Position numbers and translations under genes: made by a program
From: Rhodococcoides corynebacterioides
GTDB lineage: Bacteria; Actinomycetota; Actinomycetes; Mycobacteriales; Mycobacteriaceae
Reading direction: 5' to 3'
Assembly: GCF_019834675.1 (NCBI RefSeq)
Contig: NZ_JABUBU010000017.1
Span: 1-64,000 of the forward strand
DNA: 64,000 bases
Notes under the pieces: generated by a model
Database searches by the model: none
What the model saw: the letters and a program-made list of their open reading frames with translations, nothing else
What the model was told of the DNA's origin: nothing
Shown: positions 16,786-24,097 of the stretch, piece by piece
Position numbering within the stretch: the stretch's first letter is position 1
Layout: every line of letters begins with the position of its first letter

Positions 16786-17014
16786 GATGGTCAACACCGC
16801 GTCCCGCAGTTTGCACAGTCCATCCCCGGGTCGGTCCACAAGCGCTTTTGCGCGACCCGATTCGAGCCCCTAACGTCCCTCCGGCATCGATCTCGAGGCC
16901 GCGGATCGGGTCGTCCTGTCGGTGCGCCGAGGTAGACATCTCCGGGGCATCACCCCGCGGGATTCGACGGTCCGGTGACGGCCGTCGGCACGAGCGAGAA
17001 GGCGGCGAATATCT

Positions 17015-19402
17015 GTGGCTGTGGTGGACGATCGCGGGTCGAGCGACTATTCCGGCCCGTCCGAGCCGCCCGGTGAGGACTTCGGCCGCCAGCCTCCGCA
17101 GGACATGGCCGCGGAGCAGTCCGTGCTCGGCGGCATGCTGCTGAGCAAGGACGCCATCGCCGACGTGCTCGAGATCCTGCGGCCCGGTGACTTCTACCGC
17201 CCGGCCCACCAGATGGTCTACGACGCGATCCTCGACCTCTACGGCCGCGGGGATCCGGCCGACCCGGTGACCGTCTCGGCCGAGCTCGAGCGGCGCGGGG
17301 AACTCAAGCGCATCGGTGGACCGCCCTATCTGGTCACGCTGACGCAGACGGTGCCGACGGCGGCCAACGCCTCGTTCTACGCCGAGATCGTCGTCGAGAA
17401 GGCCATCCTGCGGCGGCTGGTGGAGGCCGGCACGCGCATCGTGCAGTTCGGTTACGCCGGCGCCGACGGTCAGGACGTCTCCGAGGTGGTCGACCGCGCC
17501 CAGGCCGAGGTGTACGAGGTCACCGAGCGCCGTACCGCCGAGGACTTCGTGCAGCTCGAGGAGCTGCTGCAGCCCACGATGGACGAGATCGACTCCATCG
17601 CCAGCCGCGGCGGCATGTCCAACGGTGTGCCCACCGGCTTCACCGAGCTCGACGAGGTGACCAACGGTCTGCACCCGGGGCAGATGATCATCGTGGCGGC
17701 GAGACCGGGTGTCGGAAAGGCCCTCGCACTCGACACCCCCCTGCCGACCCCGACGGGCTGGACCACCATGGGCGAGGTCGAGGTGGGCGATCGGTTGATC
17801 GACGCGTCGGGCCGCGCGACACGCGTCGTCGCTGCAACGGACGTCATGGTCGGTCGCCCCTGCTATGAGGTGGAGTTCTCCGACGGGACGGTCATCGTCG
17901 CCGACGCGGAACACCAGTGGCTGACCGACACCCGTGCGTCGCGCAAGTCCGCGCAGGCGGCGGCAACGCAGTACAACGGCTACCGCAACCAGCGCACGTT
18001 CGCCGAGGTACGCACCACCGAGGAGATCGCGGCGACCGTCCGGTGCGCGACCAAGGACGGGCGCACCAACCACTCGGTGACCAACACTGCGCCGCTGCAG
18101 TTCGACGAGGCCGACCTGCTGGTCCCGCCCTACACGCTCGGTGCCTGGCTCGGCGACGGCACCAGTGCGTGCGCGCAGATCACGTCGGACGATCCCGAGA
18201 TCATCGCCCGCATCGAGAGCGAGGGGTCGGTGGAGCCCGAGACTGCGCTGCGCACCGTCGGGGTCCTGAACACCAAGCACATCCCGATCGAGTACCTGCG
18301 CGCGTCCGAGGCGCAGCGCCGCGCCCTGCTGGCCGGCCTGTTGGACACGGACGGAACCGTGACCGGCGGTGGGAGCGTGCAGTTCAGCGTCACTCACGAG
18401 CGGCTCGCGACGGACGTCGCCGAGCTGATCGTCAGCCTCGGGTACCGCGTTCAGTTGGCGACCAAGTCGGTGAAGGGTCGACGCGAGTCCTCGTCGACCG
18501 CGTTCACGCTGACCTTCGCGACGGACGAGCAGGTCTTCGGGCTGACGCGGAAGGACGTGCTGCACAAGCAGCGCCGCAAGGCGGTCGGTACAGCGCGGTC
18601 GTCGAGTCGAATGATCACGGCCGTCCGGAAGATCGAGTCGGTCCCGGTGCGGTGCGTGGAGGTCGACAACGCCGACCACCTCTACCTCGCGGGCCGGTCG
18701 ATGGTGCCGACGCACAACTCCACTCTCGGTATGGATTTCATGCGCTCGTGCTCCATCAAGCACGGCATGGCCAGTGTCATGTTCTCCCTCGAGATGAGCC
18801 GCACCGAAATCGTGATGCGCCTGCTCTCGGCCGAGGCGAAGATCAAGCTGGGCGACATGCGCTCGGGCAAGATGACCGACGACGACTGGACGCGCCTCGC
18901 CCGCCGCATGAGCGAGATCAGCGAAGCGCCGCTGTTCGTGGACGATTCGCCGAACCTCACCATGATGGAGATCCGCGCGAAGGCCCGGCGGCTCAAGCAG
19001 CGGCACGACCTCAAGCTGATCGTCATCGACTATCTGCAGCTGATGTCGTCCGGCAAGAAGGTCGAGTCGCGCCAGCAGGAGGTCTCGGACTTCTCACGTT
19101 CGCTCAAGTTGCTGGCCAAGGAACTCATGGTCCCCGTGGTCGCGATCTGTCAGCTCAACCGTGGTCCCGAGCAGCGCACCGACAAGAAGCCGATGGTGTC
19201 CGACCTTCGCGAGTCCGGCTCCCTCGAGCAGGACGCCGACATGGTCATCCTGCTCTACCGTCCCGACGCCACCGAGCGCGACGATCCGCGTGGCGGTGAG
19301 GCGGACCTGATCCTGGGCAAGCACCGTAACGGCCCGACGGCGACCATCACCGTGGCCCACCAGCTGCATCTGTCGCGGTTCGTGGACATGGCGCGGGGGT
19401 AG
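17015..19402 (+). CDS. dnaB: Replicative DNA helicase DnaB with P-loop intein
   Basis: A 795-residue precursor. Removing the 333-residue intein (236-568) gives a mature DnaB of 462 residues. The N-terminal primase-interacting domain (about 25-130) is followed by the RecA-like motor. Walker A ARPGVGK-S is split by the intein. After it come LEMSRTEIVMRLL, Walker B LKLIVIDYLQLM and the QLNRGPEQR and DLRESGSLEQDADMV motifs. It unwinds DNA at the fork as a hexamer, so activity requires protein splicing. The start is GTG 17015 with AGAAGG upstream; in-frame GTGs at 17021 and 17024 are alternatives. Synteny matches mycobacteria, whose dnaB also carries inteins. Confidence 0.95.
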   Translation: MAVVDDRGSSDYSGPSEPPGEDFGRQPPQDMAAEQSVLGGMLLSKDAIADVLEILRPGDFYRPAHQMVYDAILDLYGRGDPADPVTVSAELERRGELKRIGGPPYLVTLTQTVPTAANASFYAEIVVEKAILRRLVEAGTRIVQFGYAGADGQDVSEVVDRAQAEVYEVTERRTAEDFVQLEELLQPTMDEIDSIASRGGMSNGVPTGFTELDEVTNGLHPGQMIIVAARPGVGKALALDTPLPTPTGWTTMGEVEVGDRLIDASGRATRVVAATDVMVGRPCYEVEFSDGTVIVADAEHQWLTDTRASRKSAQAAATQYNGYRNQRTFAEVRTTEEIAATVRCATKDGRTNHSVTNTAPLQFDEADLLVPPYTLGAWLGDGTSACAQITSDDPEIIARIESEGSVEPETALRTVGVLNTKHIPIEYLRASEAQRRALLAGLLDTDGTVTGGGSVQFSVTHERLATDVAELIVSLGYRVQLATKSVKGRRESSSTAFTLTFATDEQVFGLTRKDVLHKQRRKAVGTARSSSRMITAVRKIESVPVRCVEVDNADHLYLAGRSMVPTHNSTLGMDFMRSCSIKHGMASVMFSLEMSRTEIVMRLLSAEAKIKLGDMRSGKMTDDDWTRLARRMSEISEAPLFVDDSPNLTMMEIRAKARRLKQRHDLKLIVIDYLQLMSSGKKVESRQQEVSDFSRSLKLLAKELMVPVVAICQLNRGPEQRTDKKPMVSDLRESGSLEQDADMVILLYRPDATERDDPRGGEADLILGKHRNGPTATITVAHQLHLSRFVDMARG
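17720..18718 (+). mobile_element. Class 3 intein with LAGLIDADG homing endonuclease in dnaB
   Basis: 333 residues inserted between Lys and Ser of the GVGKS P-loop. The first residue is Ala, not Cys or Ser, so standard class 1 splicing is impossible. The class 3 triplet is present: Trp67 in AEHQW (block B), Cys312 in VPVRCVEV (block F) and Thr331 in VPTHN (block G). The C-terminal His332-Asn333 and the +1 Ser of the extein complete the active site. Two dodecapeptide motifs, LGAWLGDGT (140-148) and LLAGLLDTDGT (203-213), keep acidic residues Asp146 and Asp211, so the homing endonuclease looks intact. Class 3 inteins at this DnaB site are known in mycobacteria and a mycobacteriophage. Confidence 0.93.
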
Positions 19403-19413
19403 AGGAGTCACTG

Positions 19414-19707
19414 ATGAGCCGACCGATCTCGAACCCCAAATACTGGGACGACCTCAAAGCGGAGGGTCGTGGACTCACGAACGAAGCGGAGGGAACCGAG
19501 CGCGATCTCGTTGTTCCCGATGCAGCAGCAGACCGGCTCGAGATGCGGCGACTGGCAGAGGAATACCGTGGTTCGGTCGGCGACACGCGCTACCGAGACC
19601 CACAGCGCCCGGAACACCAGTTACAGGACGTCATAGACGCCTATCGTCGACTGCATCCAGAGGCTTCCGAGGTCATCGGTCCGCGGGGACGAAAACGCCG
19701 TCGCTGA
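19414..19707 (+). CDS. Hypothetical small basic protein downstream of dnaB
   Basis: A 97-residue charged protein, starting MSRPISNPKYWDDLKAEGRG and ending in a strongly basic GRKRRR tail. I recognise no domain. There is no signal peptide or membrane helix, and it is predicted to be mostly helical with a possible nucleic-acid-binding tail. RBS AGAGGAG lies 6 nt before the ATG and the gene begins 11 bp after dnaB, so it is probably co-transcribed. Base composition is lower in GC than dnaB, which suggests accessory DNA begins here. Confidence 0.6.
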   Translation: MSRPISNPKYWDDLKAEGRGLTNEAEGTERDLVVPDAAADRLEMRRLAEEYRGSVGDTRYRDPQRPEHQLQDVIDAYRRLHPEASEVIGPRGRKRRR

Positions 19708-19796
19708 TGTACTGAAATCAGAGTAATCGCGAAGTATGAGGTGCACGGGAATGCGTGGGTTCTGGTTCGAACCGTCACAGAATGGAACGGAATCAG

Positions 19797-20500
19797 ATGA
19801 GCGTGGCGCGCGCACAAACAATCCAGATCTACCTGCCTTCGGGCAGTCCGGCAGGGCTGCGTATCGCCAGCATCACGACGCGTACTGTCCGTGTTTTCGA
19901 AATCCCTCGCCCGTTACTCGGCGATTTTCTCAGGCGGCCGGAATCTGCACAGGTCGGGGTCTATTTCCTGTTCGGCTCCGACTTGGACAACGCTGCGCAG
20001 TCCTACATCGGTCAGACGGGCAACGTCGGCGAACGACTGAACAGCACGCAAAGAGCAAAGATTTCTGGACGCGTTCGATGGTTGCGGTTTCGCTGACGAA
20101 CGAGTGGACATCCACCCACGCTTCCTATCTGGAATGGTTGTCGATCGATCGGGCGACCAAAGCGGGTCGCTACCAGCTCGTGAACGGCAACCAGGCGTCG
20201 AATCCCCATACGCCCGAGCCGTTAGAAGCCGATTGCCACGAATTTCTCGAGACGATTGCTGTGTTGCTGGCAACGCTCGGCGCACCCATCCTGGAGCCGA
20301 TCCTCGACCCGGTCAGTGTCGAAACGACGGCAACCGCCGAGACAATCGATACTCGAAATGAGGTCGGTGGGCTCCTCTACCTTCAGAACGCCGGTTGTCA
20401 AGGGCGTGGGCGTCTTACTGCGGAGGGCCTACTGGTGCTGAAGGGGTCGCGCGGTCGAGGCACAGTCACCGGCAGCGCGTCTGCGGCCCAGATCCGCCGC
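19797..20500 (+). pseudogene. Frameshifted GIY-YIG nuclease (DUF4357-type) gene
   Basis: The reading frame from ATG 19797 encodes TIQIYLPSGSPAGLRIASI, then VGVYFLFG and YIGQTGNVGERL, typical of GIY-YIG proteins with a C-terminal DUF4357. At about 20041 the homology jumps to another frame: QHAKSKDFWTRSMVAVSLTN, then THASYLEWLS, then NPHTPEPLEADC. This is consistent with loss of one base. Homology fades after LLVLKGSRGR near 20450, so the C-terminal domain is also missing. The second frame remains open to 20653 but is not family-like there. Composition is lower in GC than neighbouring core genes. It is either a decayed accessory nuclease or, less likely, a programmed frameshift or sequencing error. 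Confidence 0.75.
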
Positions 20501-20539
20501 CGCGAAGCTCGGCAAGTCCCTCCGAATCGTGGAAACCAC

Positions 20540-20556
20540 GCCCCGGAAAGCGGGGC
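20540..20556. terminator. Hairpin between the pseudogene and yceI
   Basis: GCCCCG and CGGGGC flank the 5-nt loop GAAAG. It is placed 27 bp past the YceI stop and could terminate convergent transcription from either side. Confidence 0.45.
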
Positions 20557-20583
20557 CAAGGATCCACTATTCGAGCAGCGCCC

Positions 20584-21123
20584 TCACAACCCCGCGTCGA
20601 AGGTGACCACGACGTCGTCTACCACCTTCATGGCCCCGAACATCTGCGAGTAGGGCTCGATGCCGAAGTCGGTCTGGGTCACCGTGGTCTCGAAGGACGC
20701 CCGCCACTGCTCCTGCACCCGCGCCACCCGCAGGTCGACGGTGTGGGGACGCTCGGTGCCGTGGACGGTGAGCGATCCGGTCAGCCGGTAGCCCTCGTCG
20801 GTGCCCGTGACGTCGGTGCTGACGTAGCGGATGGTCGGGAAGTCCTTGCTGTGCAGCGTCTTCAGCGCGTTGGACCGGGCCATGGCCTTCTCCGGCCCGA
20901 ACATCGGCGTGACCCCGCCCTCGCCGTGGGTGACGGTCAGCGAGTCCACGTCCACCGTCACGTCCACCCCGACCAGTTCGCCGGCCTTCTCCGAGACGGT
21001 GGCGGTCCACTCCCGCATCACCAGGGTCAACCGATGCCCCATCGACGACGCCTTGCCGGTGACGCCGGTCCGTACTTCCAGGACGTTGTCATCGGAGGCT
21101 CGGAGGGTCCGCGTGTCGGTCAT
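20584..21123 (-). CDS. YceI-family protein
   Basis: A 179-residue lipocalin-like YceI protein without a signal peptide, so it is cytosolic. The beta-barrel segments LEVRTGVTGKASSMGHRLTL, VTVDVDSLTV, KTLHSKDFPTIRYVST and GSLTVHGTERPHTVDL are family-typical. YceI proteins bind polyisoprenoids or amide lipids and are often induced by acid or osmotic stress. The ATG at 21123 is preceded by a -10 TACAGT with a 6-nt spacer (leaderless). The longer frame upstream is an antisense shadow of the HMG-CoA-lyase-like gene. The ligand is unknown. Confidence 0.85.
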   Translation of the reverse strand: MTDTRTLRASDDNVLEVRTGVTGKASSMGHRLTLVMREWTATVSEKAGELVGVDVTVDVDSLTVTHGEGGVTPMFGPEKAMARSNALKTLHSKDFPTIRYVSTDVTGTDEGYRLTGSLTVHGTERPHTVDLRVARVQEQWRASFETTVTQTDFGIEPYSQMFGAMKVVDDVVVTFDAGL

Positions 21124-21129
21124 CTTCGG

Positions 21130-21135
21130 ACTGTA
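21130..21135 (-). promoter_or_regulatory. Leaderless promoter -10 (TACAGT) of yceI
   Basis: TACAGT on the minus strand lies 6 nt before the YceI ATG, with no Shine-Dalgarno sequence between. Confidence 0.45.
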
Positions 21136-21152
21136 GCCACGCAGAGCCAGGA

Positions 21153-22055
21153 CTACTCGAGGGCGCGCGGGAAGCCGCCCGCCCGGCCGAGCAGGGCAGG
21201 CACGTCCTCGCCGAGGGCCGAGCCCAACCAGCCCGCCGCGTCGACCAACCGGCCCATGTCGACGCCGGTGCGCACCCCGGACCGGTCGAGCGCGTAGATC
21301 AGGTCCTCGGAGGCGATGTTGCCCGTCGCTGCGGGGGCGAAGGGGCAGCCGCCGAACCCGCCGATCGAGGCGTCCAGCGCCGCGGCTCCCGTCTCCAGCG
21401 CGGTGAGGGCGTTGGCGTAGCCGGTGTTGCGGGTGTTGTGGAAGTGCCAGCGCTGCGGAACGCCGGGGGCGTTCGCGGTCGCGACCTCGGCCAGCGTGCG
21501 TACCTGTGCGGGAACGCCGACGCCGATGGTGTCGGCGATCGCGATCTCCGACGGCTCGGCCTCGGCGACCCGGGCGAGGATCCGGCCGATGTGCGCGGGA
21601 TCCACCTCGCCGGAGAACGGGCAGCCGAACGACGCCGCCACGGTGACCGTCGCGAACAGCCCTGCGGCCCGGGCGTCCCGCACGATGTCGACGGCGGCCG
21701 CGATGCCCTCGTCGACGGAGCAGCCCTGGTTGCGACGGCTGAACTCCTCGGTGGACACCACCACCACGTTGACCTCGTCGACGGCGGCGGCGAGAGCGCG
21801 GTCGAGCCCGCGCCGGTTGAGCACCAACCCGATGTACGACGCCCCGCGGTCGCGGGGGAGCCCGGCCATCACGTCTTCTGCGCCGGCCATCTGCGGCACG
21901 CGGGCGGGATTGACGAAGCTCACGGCCTCGACGCGGCGGACGCCGGCGTCCAGAGCGCGCACGATCAGCTCGATCTTCTGCTCCACCGACAGGACGGTCT
22001 TCTCGTTCTGGAGCCCGTCGCGCGGGCCGACTTCCACCAGTTCCACCGCAGTCAT
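21153..22055 (-). CDS. Hydroxymethylglutaryl-CoA lyase-like enzyme
   Basis: A 300-residue DRE-TIM metallolyase of the HMGL-like family. Key residues are visible: VGPRDGLQNE (9-18; catalytic Arg12, Asp13), the metal-ligand HFHNTRNTGYAN segment, and the Cys loop GGFGGCPFAPAATGNIASED that closes the active site. The family cleaves 3-hydroxy-3-methylglutaryl-CoA or related beta-hydroxyacyl-CoAs by retro-aldol reaction. The ATG at 22055 was chosen; a GTG at 22070 is possible. It is divergent from the GntR-CoA transferase-Hyu operon across a gap with two palindromes. The exact acyl-CoA (HMG-CoA, citramalyl-CoA or similar) is not certain. Confidence 0.88.
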   Translation of the reverse strand: MTAVELVEVGPRDGLQNEKTVLSVEQKIELIVRALDAGVRRVEAVSFVNPARVPQMAGAEDVMAGLPRDRGASYIGLVLNRRGLDRALAAAVDEVNVVVVSTEEFSRRNQGCSVDEGIAAAVDIVRDARAAGLFATVTVAASFGCPFSGEVDPAHIGRILARVAEAEPSEIAIADTIGVGVPAQVRTLAEVATANAPGVPQRWHFHNTRNTGYANALTALETGAAALDASIGGFGGCPFAPAATGNIASEDLIYALDRSGVRTGVDMGRLVDAAGWLGSALGEDVPALLGRAGGFPRALE

Positions 22056-22080
22056 GCGTCGATGGTCCACCTTGCATCGG

Positions 22081-22090
22081 TTGCATGCAA
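22081..22090. promoter_or_regulatory. Palindrome TTGCATGCAA, candidate GntR/FCD operator 1
   Basis: A perfect 10-bp palindrome 26 bp upstream of the HMG-CoA-lyase-like start, preceded by a half-site TTGCAT at 22072. It is well placed to control the divergent gene. Confidence 0.5.
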
Positions 22091-22143
22091 TAGCGGAGCG
22101 AATATCGCCGTAAACCGGGACAGGGCCGATTTGTGGCCCTACA

Positions 22144-22153
22144 TTGTGAACAA
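22144..22153. promoter_or_regulatory. Palindrome TTGTGAACAA, candidate GntR/FCD operator 2
   Basis: TTGT-GA-ACAA, extended to ATTGT/ACAAT, lies 27 bp before the GntR ATG. The TTGT-N2-ACAA form is typical of FCD-subfamily GntR operators, so autoregulation is likely. Confidence 0.55.
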
Positions 22154-22180
22154 TCCTCGACCTTGAAGGCGGATCGATCG

Positions 22181-22861
22181 ATGACCAGGGCAGTGGATCG
22201 GGTGTACGCGCACCTCCGGGACGGCATCGTCGCGGGCTCGTACGAGCCGGGGTCCCGGCTCGGCGAGGTGGAGATCGCCGAGCTCACGGCCACGTCCCGC
22301 ACGCCGGTACGAGAAGCCCTCCGTCGACTCGAGATGGAAGGTCTGGTGGAGGTGCTCCCCCACCGCGGGGCGCGGGTGCGGTCCTGGACCGCCGACGACC
22401 TCGACGAGATCTACGACCTCCGCATGAACCTCGAGGCCATGGCGGCGTCCCGCGCGGCGCGCCGCATCGACGGCAAGGACCTCGACCGGCTCGCCGAACT
22501 CTGCGACCTCATGGAAGCCGCGGCCGCGCAGGGCGCCGAGCAGCGGCTCGACCTCATGGCGCAGCTCAACGACGAGTTCCACGCCATCGTGCGCACCGCC
22601 GCGGCCAGCAGCCGCCTGATCTCGATGCTCGGCGCGGTGATCCAACTCCCGCTGGTGATGCGGACGTTCCACCGCTACGCGCCCGGCGACCTCGCGCGCA
22701 GCCACGCTCACCACCGCGACCTGGTGGCGGCGCTGCGCGCGGGGGACGAGACGTGGGCCGACTCCGTGATGCGTGCGCACGTTCGCGCGGCCAAACACGT
22801 TCTGCTGCAGTCCCTCGCACCCCCCGAGAACCCCGACACCACCCAGGAGCCCCGACGATGA
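22181..22861 (+). CDS. GntR-family transcriptional regulator (FCD subfamily)
   Basis: A 226-residue regulator. The N-terminal winged helix (about 8-70) contains VYAHLRDGIVAGSYEPGSRL and TSRTPVREALRRLEMEGLV. The C-terminal all-helical FCD domain (about 80-215) binds a small acid, usually with a metal held by Asp and His residues (DEFHAIV and SHAHHRDL). The ATG at 22181 follows GAAGG; an upstream ATG at 22133 would place the palindrome inside the gene and was rejected. It is the first gene of the operon, overlapping the CoA transferase gene (ATGA). It probably represses the operon and the divergent lyase until the pathway substrate appears. Confidence 0.9.
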   Translation: MTRAVDRVYAHLRDGIVAGSYEPGSRLGEVEIAELTATSRTPVREALRRLEMEGLVEVLPHRGARVRSWTADDLDEIYDLRMNLEAMAASRAARRIDGKDLDRLAELCDLMEAAAAQGAEQRLDLMAQLNDEFHAIVRTAAASSRLISMLGAVIQLPLVMRTFHRYAPGDLARSHAHHRDLVAALRAGDETWADSVMRAHVRAAKHVLLQSLAPPENPDTTQEPRR

Positions 22862-24063
22862 CCGAACCCTCCCCCGGCCCCCTGTCCGACCTTCGCGTGG
22901 TGGAGATGGGCCAGCTCCTCGCCGGGCCCTTCTGCGGCCAGCTGCTCGCCGATTTCGGCGCGGAGGTGATCAAGCTGGAGGCCCCCGGCGTCGGCGACCC
23001 GATGCGCCAGTGGGGCCGCGAGAAGCCCCACGGCCGCTCGCTCTGGTGGCCGGTGGTGGCGCGCGGCAAGAAGTCGGTCACCTGCAACCTCCGCAGCGAG
23101 GAAGGACAGGACCTGGCGCGGCGGATCATCGCCGACGCGGACATCGTGGTGGAGAACTTCCGCCCCGGCACGCTCGAGCGGTGGGGGCTGGGCTTCGAGC
23201 AACTGCGCGAGATCAACCCGCGGCTCATCATGGCGCGGGTGACCGGATACGGCCAGAACGGCCCCTACGCCCCGCGGGCCGGCTTCGGCTCCATCGGCGA
23301 GGCCATGGGCGGAATCCGGTACGTCACCGGCAATCCCGATCAGCCGCCGTCGCGGGCGGGCATCTCGCTGGGTGATTCGCTCGCCGCCGTCTTCGCGACC
23401 ATCGGCGTCCTGTCCGCCCTGCACCACCGCGAGAGCAGCGGGCGTGGCCAGCTCGTCGACTCCGCGATCTACGAGGCCGTTCTCGCGATGATGGAGTCGC
23501 TGTTGCCGGAATGGGAGATCGGCGGCTACCAGCGCGAGCGCACGGGGTCGGTCCTGCCGAACATCGCCCCCAGCAACGTCTATCCCACCGAGGGCGGCGA
23601 GATGATTCTCGTGGCGGCGAACCAGGATTCGGTGTTCTCCCGGCTCGCGACCGCGATGGGTCGCACCGATCTGATCGAGAACCCGAAGTACCGCGACCAC
23701 GCCTCGCGCGGGGTCAACATGGAGGAACTCGACGACGTCATCGGCGAGTGGACCGCCGCGCAGAAGACCGACGACGTGCTCGAGATCCTCCACGAGGCCG
23801 GGGTGCCCGCCGGCCGGATCTACACGGCGCGAGACATGTTCGCCGATCCGCACTTCGCCGCGCGTGAGGCCATCGTCCGACTCGCCCACCCCGAACTCGG
23901 CGACATCCCCATGGCCGGGGTGGTGCCGAAGCTCAGCGACACTCCCGGATCGGTCCGTCACGCGGGACCCGAACTGGGCGAACACAACTCCGATGTCTAC
24001 GGCCGTCTGCTCGGCTTGTCCGACGCCGACCGCGACGCTCTCGCCGCCCGCGGCACCATCTGA
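22858..24063 (+). CDS. Class III (CaiB/BaiF) CoA transferase
   Basis: A 401-residue family III CoA transferase. Typical segments are LRVVEMGQLLAGPFCGQLLA (12-31), VIKLEAPGVGDPMR (37-50), NFRPGTLERWG (100-110) and GISLGDSLAAVFATIG (168-183). Asp173 matches the catalytic Asp that forms the mixed anhydride. The enzyme moves CoA from a donor such as succinyl-CoA to a carboxylic acid. Translationally coupled to the GntR gene and 34 bp before hyuA, it probably activates the acid released by the Hyu enzymes so that the divergent lyase can cleave it. The acid is not identified. Confidence 0.88.
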   Translation: MTEPSPGPLSDLRVVEMGQLLAGPFCGQLLADFGAEVIKLEAPGVGDPMRQWGREKPHGRSLWWPVVARGKKSVTCNLRSEEGQDLARRIIADADIVVENFRPGTLERWGLGFEQLREINPRLIMARVTGYGQNGPYAPRAGFGSIGEAMGGIRYVTGNPDQPPSRAGISLGDSLAAVFATIGVLSALHHRESSGRGQLVDSAIYEAVLAMMESLLPEWEIGGYQRERTGSVLPNIAPSNVYPTEGGEMILVAANQDSVFSRLATAMGRTDLIENPKYRDHASRGVNMEELDDVIGEWTAAQKTDDVLEILHEAGVPAGRIYTARDMFADPHFAAREAIVRLAHPELGDIPMAGVVPKLSDTPGSVRHAGPELGEHNSDVYGRLLGLSDADRDALAARGTI

Positions 24064-24097
24064 CCACCCCCGAGACCGGAAACCGGGAGAACCCCCC

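Larger units (their letters stand above)
16505..17014. other. Intergenic region before dnaB
   Basis: 510 bp without a convincing gene. It holds the rplI terminator at its left end, an imperfect GAGTT/AACTC inverted repeat near 16661-16673, a perfect actinobacterial DnaA box TTGTCCACA at 16777-16785 and a weaker CGGTCCACA near 16832-16840. The middle (about 16580-16800) is less GC-rich than the flanks. The dnaB promoter should lie here, but no -35/-10 pair stands out. Confidence 0.5.

Noticed and set aside
16505..17014. Origin of replication
   Set aside because: Only one perfect DnaA box is present and dnaA/dnaN are absent. A single box fits gene regulation better.
19764..19773. GGTTCGAACC resembling a tRNA T-arm, possibly a tRNA remnant or attachment site
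   Set aside because: A palindrome only. No acceptor stem, D-arm, anticodon arm or flanking repeat could be formed around it.
20501..20653. Continuation of the GIY-YIG second frame to a stop at 20653
   Set aside because: Sequence after about 20460 no longer resembles the family and runs into the antisense of yceI, so it was not counted as coding.
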